From positions 1-27,494 of the forward strand of contig VSPO01000037.1 in assembly GCA_009775375.1 (NCBI GenBank): 27,494 nucleotides of DNA, in the 5' to 3' direction. The position numbers and the translations under genes were made by a program. This document shows, piece by piece, positions 8,049 through 17,806 of the stretch (position 1 is the stretch's first letter; the number at the start of each line of letters is the position of its first letter). Below the pieces are notes generated by a model. That model saw only the letters and a list, made by a program, of their open reading frames with translations. It had not been told where the DNA came from and searched no databases. This DNA comes from Muribaculaceae bacterium. GTDB taxonomy: Bacteria; Bacteroidota; Bacteroidia; Bacteroidales; Muribaculaceae.

Positions 8049-9389
8049 ATGAAGAGATTGATAGCGTCTTCCCTCATGGTCCTTCCTCTGCTTACGGCTT
8101 GGGGCGGAGAAACATTCGAGAAGAATTTCAACGACAGCACGCTCCGCGTGGATTATATCTTCGCGGGCGGACCTGAGGGCAATCGCGTATACGTCGACAA
8201 CATGTCGAAGACATCGGGATGGAACGGACGGACCACGCGCCTCGACGAGGTGCCTCTCGAAGGCAACGGTACTATCGAGGTGAAGGATCCTGCCACGGGC
8301 AAGACCCTTTACAAGCACAGTTTTTCCTCCCTCTTTCAGGAATGGGTCAATATCCCGGAAGCCAAGGTTAAGCCACGCAGCTTCGAGAACGTATTCCTTG
8401 TGCCGGTCCCCAAAAAGGAAGCCGACATCACCATCACATTGCGCGACAACCGTCATCAGACCCTTGCCACAGCCACCCACCGCTATCGTCCCGGAGACGA
8501 GCTCGTGGCCAAACGAGGCGTTTCTCCTGTGAAGACGCGCTACGTCCACAAAGGCTCCGACCCTAAGGACGCCATCGACATAGCCATGCTTGCCGAGGGA
8601 TATACGGCCGGAGAAGAGGAGGCGTTTTTCGCCGAAGCCAAGAAAATGGCGGAGGAGATTCTCTCCTACAAGCCCTTCGACTCGCGCAAAGATAAATTCA
8701 ACTTCATAGCTGTGATGGTGCCTTCCAACGAAAGCGGGGTGAGCGTGCCTCTTGAAGGAATCTGGCGCGACACGGCTTTCGGGTCGCACTACAGCACTTT
8801 CTATTCCGCACGCTATCTGACCTCGCCCAACGTCAAGAGAATGCACGATGCCCTGAACGGCCTGCCCTATGAGCACGTCATGATGCTCGTCAACACCGAC
8901 AGATATGGCGGCGGGGGAATCTACAACAGCTATCAGATGGCCACGACCCGCCATGAGCATTCATTGCCGGTGACCGTGCATGAGTTCGGACATAGTTTCG
9001 GAGGTCTTGCCGATGAATATTTCTATGACGGCGACGACGACGCCACATATCCTCTCGACGTAGAGCCTTGGGAACCAAATATCACTACGCTCGTCGGCTT
9101 TGACTCAAAATGGAAAGATATGCTGACTCCAGGCGTGGCCGTGCCTACCCCATGGAAGGATCTTGGCGGCACACGCGAAGAACGCATGAAACACAGGCAA
9201 AAGGCTGATGTCAAAGACGGCAAGCAGGTCGTGGGCGTATATGAAGGCGGCGGCTACAAGCCCAAGGGAGTGTACCGTCCTGCTGTCACGTGTCGTATGC
9301 GCGACAATTATCATCCCGCACTTTGCCCTGTCTGTGAGAAATCAGTAGCGGAACTGATAGATTTCTATACTGTCGCTCCTAAGAAATAA
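8049..9389 (+). CDS. Exported M64 family (IgA peptidase-like) metallopeptidase
   Basis: A 446-residue secreted zinc peptidase. The ATG at 8049 is chosen over the TTG ten codons upstream because it opens into the signal peptide MKRLIASSLMVLPLLTAWGG. The N-terminal part (about 25-160) is a beta-rich M64 N-domain with the YIFAG and EWVNIPEAKVKPRSFENVF blocks. The catalytic part follows from DAIDIAMLAEGYTAGE. The zinc motif is HEFGH (about residues 311-315), followed by SFGGLADEYFY, giving the metzincin-like HExxH plus downstream acidic ligand pattern of the family. Relatives include Clostridium ramosum IgA protease and many Bacteroidales proteins of unknown substrate. A conserved CPVCEKSVAELIDFY block lies at the C-terminus. 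The substrate is unknown; IgA cleavage should not be assumed. Confidence 0.9.
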   Translation: MKRLIASSLMVLPLLTAWGGETFEKNFNDSTLRVDYIFAGGPEGNRVYVDNMSKTSGWNGRTTRLDEVPLEGNGTIEVKDPATGKTLYKHSFSSLFQEWVNIPEAKVKPRSFENVFLVPVPKKEADITITLRDNRHQTLATATHRYRPGDELVAKRGVSPVKTRYVHKGSDPKDAIDIAMLAEGYTAGEEEAFFAEAKKMAEEILSYKPFDSRKDKFNFIAVMVPSNESGVSVPLEGIWRDTAFGSHYSTFYSARYLTSPNVKRMHDALNGLPYEHVMMLVNTDRYGGGGIYNSYQMATTRHEHSLPVTVHEFGHSFGGLADEYFYDGDDDATYPLDVEPWEPNITTLVGFDSKWKDMLTPGVAVPTPWKDLGGTREERMKHRQKADVKDGKQVVGVYEGGGYKPKGVYRPAVTCRMRDNYHPALCPVCEKSVAELIDFYTVAPKK

Positions 9390-9432
9390 GAGATTGTAAA
9401 TGCCGAAGCCGGCATAAAAGGATATGAAAAGA

Positions 9433-9465
9433 AATGCCCGGGTTCCGAAGAGGGATCCGGGCATT
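9433..9465. terminator. Hairpin terminator between the convergent M64 peptidase and ferritin genes
   Basis: AATGCCCGG (9433-9441) pairs with CCGGGCATT (9457-9465). The stem can extend inward through GTTCC/GGGAT with two G-T pairs to a short GAAGA loop. The minus-strand exit is T-rich (TTTCTTTTC), so it suits the ferritin gene best; the plus-strand side lacks a T-run. Confidence 0.75.
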
Positions 9466-9492
9466 GTCAAACTATTGCGTCAATATATTCTT

Positions 9493-10014
9493 TTAAGCTT
9501 TTCCAGCGAGAGGAGCCGGTACGGAGTATGTGCGTTGCCCGAGTTCTGTGTCGATCTGGAAGATGCCGGTGCCGTCCTCGCCAACGAGCGTGAGGTTGTC
9601 GATGATCTGCTGAGCGCTTTCCTCCTCCTCAACCTGCTCGGCCACAAACCAGTTGAGCATCTGGCGGGTGGCGATATCGTGTTCAGCCTCGGCAAGGGCA
9701 TATAGCTCATGCACGCGGCGCGTCACGGCTTGCTCATGTTCAAGCGTGTGGGCGAAGGCCTGAAGGGGAGAATCCCACGTCTGGGGCACCTCTGCTATCG
9801 GGGCCAGCGTCACTTTGCCGCCTCGGGCATGGACGTAGTTGATGAATATTAGGGCATGGTCGAATTCTTCCCTATATTGGATGCGAAACCAATTGGCCAA
9901 GCCTTTGCGTCCCACTGATTCGAAATGATTGGCCATCGCAAGATAGAGATAGCCCGACCAGAACTCCCAGTTGATCTGGGTGTTGATCATGTCGTTGATT
10001 TTTGTGCTAAGCAT
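9493..10014 (-). CDS. ftnA: Non-heme ferritin
   Basis: Cytoplasmic iron-storage protein that oxidises Fe(II) and stores it in a 24-subunit shell. The 173 residues fit prokaryotic ferritin. The di-iron ferroxidase ligands of E. coli FtnA are present at the same numbering: E17, E50 and H53 (YREEFDHA), E94 (LEHEQAV), and E126/Q127/E129/E130 (AEQVEEEE), including the third-site residues. The tyrosine in GYLYLAM is also conserved. It is a single gene, convergent with the M64 gene, with a long upstream stretch that may hold iron or oxygen regulatory sites; none is recognised with confidence. Ferritin expression in Bacteroides responds to oxygen and iron, but that is family knowledge and not visible here. 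Confidence 0.96.
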   Translation of the reverse strand: MLSTKINDMINTQINWEFWSGYLYLAMANHFESVGRKGLANWFRIQYREEFDHALIFINYVHARGGKVTLAPIAEVPQTWDSPLQAFAHTLEHEQAVTRRVHELYALAEAEHDIATRQMLNWFVAEQVEEEESAQQIIDNLTLVGEDGTGIFQIDTELGQRTYSVPAPLAGKA

Positions 10015-10637
10015 TTGTCTATCGTTTGGTTATACTATAAAAACTTTAAGTTGCTTATTCTCGGATTCGCCGCGCGGGGCGACATTCAAAGAAAGTGGAA
10101 TTGTTTTAGCCTTTCGATGCTGCGGACGATGCGAAGAAGCATCACCGGAAACGGTCGGCCTGTGCGCCGTGATCTGAGGGAGGGGTTGTATGTTTGCATA
10201 GTATAACGATTTTTTGTTGAAAAAATTATTTCCGGCAAGGGCTTTTTCAAAAGATGGAAGCGGCCTTTGCGAGTTTGTTTATTAAGCCAACATTGAAAGC
10301 ATGAGCAAGGTTGCGTCGATAACATTTTTTAAGATTCCCTGATTGCCTATTGCCTGGTCTTATCCATGTTCTTCAGTCAAATTTAAAGGAAAGAAGCCTT
10401 AAATATTTGCTTTTATGTTTTCACATTGTTTCAAATACCACGACAAATCTGTTAAATTAGGATAATTATCGGTCATTAGTGGGTGCGCCTATTGCATTTC
10501 CACCTTTTTTACATTACTTTTGTAGTATAAAAATTTTTCGCAGGAACGGAGGATGACATTAGTGATGCCAAATCATACCACATGAAAAACTCCTGACTGA
10601 AAAACTTGACAACCCAAAAGAAAAACAATTTGAAAGA
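10015..10637. other. Gene-free region between the divergent ferritin and beta-galactosidase genes
   Basis: 623 bases without a convincing gene. The right end holds the beta-galactosidase promoter (10491-10522). A minus-strand CAAATTTA (10378-10385, read as TAAATTTG) matches a -7 element but lies about 360 bases from ferritin and lacks a properly spaced partner. Short frames here (for example minus strand 10086-10325) have no recognisable domain. Around 10116-10143 there is a weak GATGCT/AGCATC hairpin. A small RNA cannot be excluded. Confidence 0.55.
10491..10522 (+). promoter_or_regulatory. Promoter for the GH2-galK-galM operon
   Basis: ATTG (10491-10494), a 20-base spacer and TACTTTTG (10515-10522, a full TAnnTTTG match). 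The predicted start near 10530 leaves an A-rich leader of about 108 bases before the GH2 ATG, without a classical Shine-Dalgarno sequence, as is common in Bacteroidota. Confidence 0.68.
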
Positions 10638-13046
10638 ATGACAAGAAAAATCGTATTCGCGCTTATGGCCCTTTCAGCAGCTGCCGCGGCATTTGCCGAA
10701 AGGACTGAATCCATGATAAAGCAATGGCAGTTCTCTAACGACAGCGTTTCGTGGAAACCTGTCACTATCCCCCATGATTGGGCAATATACGGTCCGTTCG
10801 ACCGTAGCCAGGACCTTCAGAAAGTGACCGTCGAGCAGAACGGCGAGACTGAGGCCACTTGGAAGACCGGCCGCACGGGTGGCCTTCCCTACGTTGGCAA
10901 AGGATTCTATAAAACCACGGTAAATATCCCCGACACCACCGGACGTTCGCTCGCCCTCCTGTTTGATGGAGCCATGAGCCATGCCCACGTCTACGTCAAC
11001 GGCAAGCAGGTGGCTTATTGGCCTTATGGCTATAATTCTTTCTATGCCAATCTCGACGGGGTGGCCAAGCCGGGCGACAACATTGTGGAGGTTTCCCTTG
11101 AGAACCTTCCTGAGTCTTCGCGCTGGTATCCGGGAGCGGGTCTTTACCGCAACGTGCATTTGATCGACCGCGACAAAGTACACATCCCCGTCTGGGGTAC
11201 ATATCTTACGACTCCCTACGTCTCCAAGGAATATGCCACCGTGAAGCTCCGCACTGAAGTGGAGGGGGTCGAGAAAGGGGAGTACGTCACCCTGACCACG
11301 GTCATTAGCGACAAAGATGGAAAGACCGTCGCCAGCGACACTCATAAATATAAGATATACCCCGGGCAGGATCTCACGCAGAATTTCATTGTACGCGACC
11401 CGTCGCTTTGGACTCCCGAGACCCCAACGCTCTACATCGCCCGCACCACCGTCTCCAAGGATGGCAAGGAGGTTGACACCTATTCCACCCGCTTCGGCAT
11501 ACGCAGCGTGGAGGTCAGAAACGGCGAAGGATTCTTCCTCAATGGAGAGAAGCGGAAGTTTAAAGGGGTCTGCAACCATCACGACCTCGGTCCGCTCGGG
11601 GCTGCTGTCAATAAGTCGGCCCTACGTCATCAGCTGCAGATGTTGAAAGATATGGGAGCCGACGCTGTCCGCACCGCCCACAACATGCCGACTCCCGAGC
11701 TTGTAGAGCTATGCGACGAAATGGGGCTCATGATGATGATCGAGCCTTTCGACGACTGGGGTTTCCGCCCGAAATGCAAAAACGGCTATGGCACGATCTT
11801 CAATGAGTGGGCAGAGAAAGACATGGTCAACATGCTCCGCCATTATCGCAACAATCCTTCCGTAGTGATGTGGTCGATTGGCAACGAGGTGCCCTCGCAG
11901 TGGGGTCCCGACGGAATCTCTGAGTTGAGGTTCCTTCAAGACATCGTGCATCGTGAAGACCCGACACGCCCCGTCACCTGCGGCATGGACCAGGTGAAGG
12001 CAGTGACCGACAACGGATTCGCAGCCGCTCTTGACGTCCCGGGATTCAACTATCGTGTGCATCTTTATGAGGAGGCATTCCCTAAGCTCCCGCAGAACGT
12101 GTTGCTTGGCTCGGAGACTACCTCTACGGTTTCTTCCCGAGGCAAATATTATTTCCCGGTGAAGAAGGCCGCCGGAGTCATACGCGATGACAACCAGAGC
12201 AGCAGCTATGACGTGGAGTATTGCTCCTGGAGCAACATCCCCGACGACGACCTTGCCGCTTCCGACGACCTTGACTACGACATGGGGCAGTTCGTCTGGA
12301 CCGGGTTTGACTATCTCGGCGAACCGTCGCCCTATGACACCGACGCCTGGCCGAGCCACAGCTCCTATTTCGGCATAATCGACCTCGCCTCGATTCCTAA
12401 GGACAGATATTATCTCTACCGCTCCAATTGGAACGATAAAGAACATACACTCCATATCCTTCCCCACTGGAATTGGAAGGGACGCGAAGGGGAGGTGACT
12501 CCGGTCTTCGTCTATACGGATTCCCCCAAGGTCGAGCTTTTTATCAATGGCAAGAGCCAGGGAGTCAGGGAGAAGAAAAAAGGTGGCTCCAATATGGAAC
12601 GCTATCGCCTGATGTGGAACGAGACCGTGTATGAGCCGGGAGAGCTGAAGGTCGTGGCATATAATGCCGACGGCTCTGTGGCGGGAGAGAAGACCGTCCG
12701 CACGGCCGGCAAGCCCCACCATCTTGTCTTGACCCCCAACCGCAAGGAAATCAGTGCGGATGGAGAAGACCTCGTCTATATCACCGTGCAGGTGGCTGAC
12801 AAGGATGGCAACATCGTCCCGACCGACGAGCGCGCCGTGAAATTCTCTACGAAAGGGGCCGGCAAATTCCGCGCCACGGCTAATGGCGACCCGACGAGCC
12901 TGCGCCTCTTCCATCTTCCAAAAATGGATCTCTTTTCCGGGGCGGCAACGGCTATCGTGCAGTCGGACGGCAAACCCGGAGAGCTGACCTTCACGGCCAC
13001 GGCAAAAGGGGTGAAACCGGCTTCCGTCACCATCACCGCAAAATGA
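10638..13046 (+). CDS. Exported GH2 beta-galactosidase
   Basis: An 802-residue glycoside hydrolase family 2 enzyme, probably releasing galactose from beta-galactosides in the periplasm. A signal peptide (MTRKIVFALMALSAAAAAFA) is followed by the sugar-binding jelly-roll domain (about 25-185, with WKPVTIPHDWAI and YPGAGLYRNV). Next come the Ig-like domain (about 190-290, ending TRFGIRSVEV) and the TIM barrel (about 295-600). The acid/base glutamate is in SIGNEVPSQ (E417) and the nucleophile in LLGSETTST (E493). The region from about 615 to 690 looks like DUF4982, and 705-800 like the GH2 C-terminal Ig domain. Exact glycan specificity cannot be read from sequence. Its position directly before galK and galM supports galactose release rather than glucuronidase or mannosidase activity. 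Confidence 0.92.
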   Translation: MTRKIVFALMALSAAAAAFAERTESMIKQWQFSNDSVSWKPVTIPHDWAIYGPFDRSQDLQKVTVEQNGETEATWKTGRTGGLPYVGKGFYKTTVNIPDTTGRSLALLFDGAMSHAHVYVNGKQVAYWPYGYNSFYANLDGVAKPGDNIVEVSLENLPESSRWYPGAGLYRNVHLIDRDKVHIPVWGTYLTTPYVSKEYATVKLRTEVEGVEKGEYVTLTTVISDKDGKTVASDTHKYKIYPGQDLTQNFIVRDPSLWTPETPTLYIARTTVSKDGKEVDTYSTRFGIRSVEVRNGEGFFLNGEKRKFKGVCNHHDLGPLGAAVNKSALRHQLQMLKDMGADAVRTAHNMPTPELVELCDEMGLMMMIEPFDDWGFRPKCKNGYGTIFNEWAEKDMVNMLRHYRNNPSVVMWSIGNEVPSQWGPDGISELRFLQDIVHREDPTRPVTCGMDQVKAVTDNGFAAALDVPGFNYRVHLYEEAFPKLPQNVLLGSETTSTVSSRGKYYFPVKKAAGVIRDDNQSSSYDVEYCSWSNIPDDDLAASDDLDYDMGQFVWTGFDYLGEPSPYDTDAWPSHSSYFGIIDLASIPKDRYYLYRSNWNDKEHTLHILPHWNWKGREGEVTPVFVYTDSPKVELFINGKSQGVREKKKGGSNMERYRLMWNETVYEPGELKVVAYNADGSVAGEKTVRTAGKPHHLVLTPNRKEISADGEDLVYITVQVADKDGNIVPTDERAVKFSTKGAGKFRATANGDPTSLRLFHLPKMDLFSGAATAIVQSDGKPGELTFTATAKGVKPASVTITAK

Positions 13047-13116
13047 CCCGCCTTATGGCCGTCAAACCGATAATCATTCACAACTTCATAATATTAATCA
13101 CCTAAAATCAACAATC

Positions 13117-14276
<1,160 letters not shown>

Positions 14277-14280
<4 letters not shown>

Positions 14281-15323
14281 AGATAACGAAGACGACTGCT
14301 GCTTCTTCAATAGGGGAAGTGGCGCTTTTCACTCTCACCAACAACTCCGGAGCCAGCGTGGAGCTTTCCTCGCTTGGCGCCGGGATTGTGAAGGTCTGTG
14401 TCCCCGACAAGGATGGCAAGATTGAGAATGTGGCCCTTTCATATGCGAGCCCTGCGGATTATCTTGCCGACGGACCATGCCTCGGGAAAGTGCCCGGCCG
14501 TTATGCCAACCGCATAGCTAAAGGCCATCTTTCCGTGGATGGCAAAGACTATCAGCTTGCGATCAACAATGGCCCGAATGCGCTTCATGGAGGTCCTACG
14601 GGCTTCATGAATCGTATCTGGGAGGCTGAGGAATTGCCCGACGGCGTTCGTTTCACGTATAATGCGGCCGATGGCGAGGAATCTTATCCCGGAGCTCTGA
14701 AGACCGTGGCTGAATATCATTGGAGCGATGACAATGTCCTGACCCTCAAACTTTCGGCTACCGCCGACAAAAACACCGTCGTCAATCTGACCAACCACGC
14801 TTACTTCAACCTTGAAGGAGCCGACGCCGGAAGCGTGCTGACCCACGAGATGCGCATCAATGCTTCCCGCTGGCTGCCCACCGACGAAACGCAGATTCCT
14901 ACCGGGGAACTTGCCCCCGTCGCCGGGACTCCTATGGATTTCACCTCCTTTAAGGAGATTGGCCGCGACATTAAGGCTGATTTCGAGGCTCTCCGCATTG
15001 GCAAGGGATATGACCATTGCTGGGTCAACGACGGCTATGAGAAAGGGAAAATGATCGAGGATATCGTGACGCTGAAAGCTCCGGCTTCCGGGCGGGTGCT
15101 GACCGTGGGCTCAACCCAGCCGGGCGTGCAGATCTACACGGGCAACTGGCTCGCCGGATCGCCGCTCAACAATTCTGGGAAGAGCTATGAGGATTATGAC
15201 GGCGTTGCCATTGAGATGCAGGGATTCCCCGATGCGCCCCACCATGACAATTTCCCCTCGCAATCGCTCAAACCCGGCGAGACCTACGAGCAGACAATCC
15301 GCTTCGCTTTCGCCACGGAATGA
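14277..15323 (+). CDS. galM: Aldose 1-epimerase (galactose mutarotase)
   Basis: Interconverts beta- and alpha-galactose, supplying the alpha anomer that galactokinase needs after beta-galactosidase action. The 348-residue beta-sandwich enzyme shows the family residues: H104 in NALHGGPTGF, H174 in NLTNHAYFNL (proton donor) and E313 in AIEMQGFPDAPHH (base). Also present are GRYANRI near the N-terminus and DHCWV near 246-250. There is no signal peptide, so it is cytoplasmic; some Bacteroidota homologues are exported. The start at 14277 overlaps the galK stop, consistent with translational coupling. It is followed by a hairpin. Confidence 0.95.
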
Positions 15324-15352
15324 TTGCCCGGATTTTTCGATAACGATACATA

Positions 15353-15382
15353 TAGGGGGTTGCCGACTTCGGCAATCCCCTA
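15353..15382 (+). terminator. Hairpin after galM
   Basis: TAGGGGGTTGCC (15353-15364) pairs with GGCAATCCCCTA (15371-15382) with one G-T pair. An additional G-C pair closes an ACTT tetraloop. It lies 29 bases after the galM stop and just before the next gene. There is no T-run behind it, so termination may be partial. Confidence 0.65.
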
Positions 15383-15402
15383 CGTGTAACTCACTCTTAA
15401 AT

Positions 15403-16266
15403 ATGAAACTTGAGAAAATACAAGGATTTCTTGGAAGATGCGGCGCGTCGGCGGCTTCGCTATTGAAGGTGGCCCTTCTCTCGCGTCGACCATCGCCGTC
15501 GGGCCGACGTAAGGACGGGGCAATTGTCATAATGGGCAATGGGCCGTCGCTTCGCCAGACGATCGACGGGCGGGGCGACTGGCTGCGGTCCCACGATCTG
15601 CTTGCAGTCAATTTCGCTGCCAACACCCCCGATTTTTTCAGCCTCCGGCCCCGTTATTACGTGCTTGCCGACGGTCATTTCTTTTCCGGAGTTTCCACCG
15701 ACCCCAACGTCGGGCGTCTGTGGGAGGCAATCTCTTCCGTCGGTTGGGAGATGACGCTTTGGGTCGACCGGAAGTATCGGGCATTGGCGGAAAAATTATT
15801 GAAAGGCAATGGTATGGTGACGGTAAAGGTCTTCAATCTGACCCCGTTGGAAGGCTGGGATTGGCTTGTAGGCCGGCTTGTGGACCTTGGCATGGGTATG
15901 CCTCGCCCGCGCAACGTGATGATTCCGGCGATAATGGTGGCTATTCGCGAGGGCTACAGGAAAATCTACCTTTGCGGGGCCGACCATAGCTGGACCAAGA
16001 CTTTGAGCGTGGACGACGAAAACTTCGTGGTCAGCGTTCAGCCCCATTTCTACAAAGACAACAGCGAGGAGCATAAGCGTGTGCGTTCGGCTTATGCGGG
16101 TCTGCGTCTTCATGACGTGCTCGGCAGCATGACAGTGGCATTCCGAAGCTATTGGGAGATAGCGAAGTATTGCAAGTCGCGAGGCGTGGAGATAATCAAT
16201 TCCACCCCCGGCTCGATGATAGACGCCTTCCCGCGCGACCCAGTCGCGGTTTCTCAGGCTCTGTAA
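15403..16266 (+). CDS. MptE-like (DUF115) Rossmann-fold protein, probable envelope glycan function
   Basis: A 287-residue protein. The ATG at 15403 is chosen because the longer open frame from 15187 runs through the end of galM. After a basic N-terminus it shows IVIMGNGPSLRQTID (about residues 42-56), the GNGPSL nucleotide-binding turn typical of DUF115/6-hydroxymethylpterin pyrophosphokinase MptE-like proteins. It continues LLAVNFAAN, PRYYVLADGHFF and, later, KIYLCGADHSW. In Bacteroidota and Campylobacterota such proteins often sit in LPS, capsule or flagellin-glycosylation loci. Neighbouring lpxB fits that theme, but the reaction is unknown. A sialyltransferase-like (GT42) relationship is an alternative. 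Its last 71 bases overlap the convergent lipoprotein gene. Confidence 0.72.
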   Translation: MKLEKIQGFLGRCGASAASLLKVALLSRRPSPSGRRKDGAIVIMGNGPSLRQTIDGRGDWLRSHDLLAVNFAANTPDFFSLRPRYYVLADGHFFSGVSTDPNVGRLWEAISSVGWEMTLWVDRKYRALAEKLLKGNGMVTVKVFNLTPLEGWDWLVGRLVDLGMGMPRPRNVMIPAIMVAIREGYRKIYLCGADHSWTKTLSVDDENFVVSVQPHFYKDNSEEHKRVRSAYAGLRLHDVLGSMTVAFRSYWEIAKYCKSRGVEIINSTPGSMIDAFPRDPVAVSQAL

Positions 16267-17665
16267 AGACGTACGCTCCAAGCGCCGGATTGCCGTCCGA
16301 CAGGCGGTCGAGGCCGTCCATGTCGTAAAGGCATTCCTCAGTCACGAAAAGGGGATTGCCCGCGCCGATAGCGGGGGAGCCGGGTTGGAGTCTGTAGTTG
16401 AAATAATAATCGGAACGCACTGTCAGGAAAAGCGGGTCCTTGTCCCATAGGCAATCAATGAAATTGGAGTCGTCTTTCCCCTCTGCTTTGAGCAGGACAT
16501 TGCGCAGGAACACGTTGGATCCGTCAAGTTTTAGGGGGGATATCGGCGACCCGAGGCCATAGATGATGCAGTTCTCGAATGCTGCCGCCATCAAAGGATT
16601 GTCATTCCCGGCCGCCTCTTCGGGAAGGCAGTGGGAGAGCTTCAGGTTAGCCTCCGCGACGGCCGAGAAAAGATAATTGTTGGCAATTGTGCATTGCACG
16701 AATGAATGCTCGCCTCCGGTCAGACCCACCACTGCGAGCGGCGATTCGGAGAAGACGCATCCATAGGCGCCGACTTTGGCATATTGCGAGTTGATTACGT
16801 TGGTTTGCGAATTGTGGAGCCAGGAATTGGTCATTGTCAGCTTCGTGCGTGTCAGGTCGCCGCAGGAATCTATTTGGAGCCCCTCCGAGGTGGAGCGCAT
16901 GTCGACATAGTCCATCCTGTTGCCGAAAGATTCTCTGTCAATCCTGATTCCTGTCCATTGTCCGGCAAGGATATCATACCCCACGTCGGGAAGCACGTTG
17001 TCAATGCGGTCGCCGCGCATGTTGATCATGGCTCCGGGCTCTCCGACGGCGTCAAGTTGGCCTCTGACGGTCAGGCTTGCCTTGTCGTGGAATAGTACGT
17101 CGGTGCCCGGCAGGATGGTGAGCGTCGCCCCTTTTTCTACGATAAGCGAGTCGAAGACCACGTAGGGCAACTCCGGCGTAAGGGTCATGTCGCTCTCCAC
17201 TCTCAATCCACGCAGTCTGCGCACGTTAAGTCCCCGGGCTTCGAGCTCCACCTCCTGGGTGTTGCCGTTGGTCGTGAAGAGCATCCGGTCAGACACGCAG
17301 ACCGGCGTCAACGATTCGTCGGCGTCGATGAAGCATTCGATGAACACATATATGGAGTCGTGGCCACGGATTTCCACGTCTTGAAATTCCGTCCCGCTGA
17401 CCCCGTCGACATTGAAAGAGAAATTGGAGTCGGGGTTGGAGAGACGTATGCTTGAGATGCTGACCCCCTTGCTGTTGGGATTCCTGACTATAAGTCGGGC
17501 TGTCGGCGTGCCGAGGTCGGTGAAGACAGTGCCGAAGCTGACGGTGTCGGTCGAAAAGGAGAGCTTCACTCCCGGGGATGAGTCGATGTCATCGCGAATA
17601 CACGACATCAGGATTAAACCAATCATGGCTAAGGCCGTCAATAGTAGAGAGCGCGTTTTTTCCAT
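16196..17665 (-). CDS. Lipoprotein with N-terminal Ig-like (ASH/DUF1573-type) domain and parallel beta-helix
   Basis: A 489-residue surface or periplasmic lipoprotein. The signal MEKTRSLLLTALAMIGLILMSC has lipobox LMSC with C22. Residues of about 30-150 form an Ig-like beta domain (KLSFSTDTVSFGTVFTDLG and TARLIVRNPNSKGVSISSI), resembling ASH/DUF1573 domains. From about 165 on, short repeated strands (LIVEKGATLTILPGTDVLF, ASLTVRGQLDAVG, TKLTMTNSWLHNS) form a right-handed beta-helix, closing with GSPAIGAGNP and LGAYVF. The function is unknown; similar proteins are annotated as right-handed beta-helix or choice-of-anchor Q proteins. The last residues (RLGRAGRRLSSSRGWN) are encoded in the overlap with the convergent gene and look like a read-over tail. 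Confidence 0.83.
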   Translation of the reverse strand: MEKTRSLLLTALAMIGLILMSCIRDDIDSSPGVKLSFSTDTVSFGTVFTDLGTPTARLIVRNPNSKGVSISSIRLSNPDSNFSFNVDGVSGTEFQDVEIRGHDSIYVFIECFIDADESLTPVCVSDRMLFTTNGNTQEVELEARGLNVRRLRGLRVESDMTLTPELPYVVFDSLIVEKGATLTILPGTDVLFHDKASLTVRGQLDAVGEPGAMINMRGDRIDNVLPDVGYDILAGQWTGIRIDRESFGNRMDYVDMRSTSEGLQIDSCGDLTRTKLTMTNSWLHNSQTNVINSQYAKVGAYGCVFSESPLAVVGLTGGEHSFVQCTIANNYLFSAVAEANLKLSHCLPEEAAGNDNPLMAAAFENCIIYGLGSPISPLKLDGSNVFLRNVLLKAEGKDDSNFIDCLWDKDPLFLTVRSDYYFNYRLQPGSPAIGAGNPLFVTEECLYDMDGLDRLSDGNPALGAYVFTEPEKPRLGRAGRRLSSSRGWN

Positions 17666-17806
17666 AAAGAGATAACGTTGTCCGGCTGCGTGATATTGCT
17701 TTGAGAAAGGCTTATCCCATCCTTGCAGGGCCAGAGGGAGTGATTATTTTTCAAATCGGTTCCCGGGAGCGGGCACGGCGCCGGATAAATAAACTGAATT
17801 CAGTGA

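Noticed and set aside
8031..8960. 309-codon minus-strand open frame
   Set aside because: Antisense shadow of the M64 peptidase gene.
10086..10325. 79-codon minus-strand frame in the ferritin/GH2 gap
   Set aside because: No domain, no signal peptide and no promoter at a sensible distance; composition is not gene-like.
10674..11582. 302-codon minus-strand open frame
   Set aside because: Antisense shadow of the 5' part of the GH2 gene.
11709..12914. 401-codon minus-strand open frame
   Set aside because: It lies fully antisense inside the GH2 gene and has no recognisable motif.
15187..15402. Longer N-terminus for the MptE-like protein
   Set aside because: It would run through the galM 3' end and the hairpin; the ATG at 15403 gives the family-like start.
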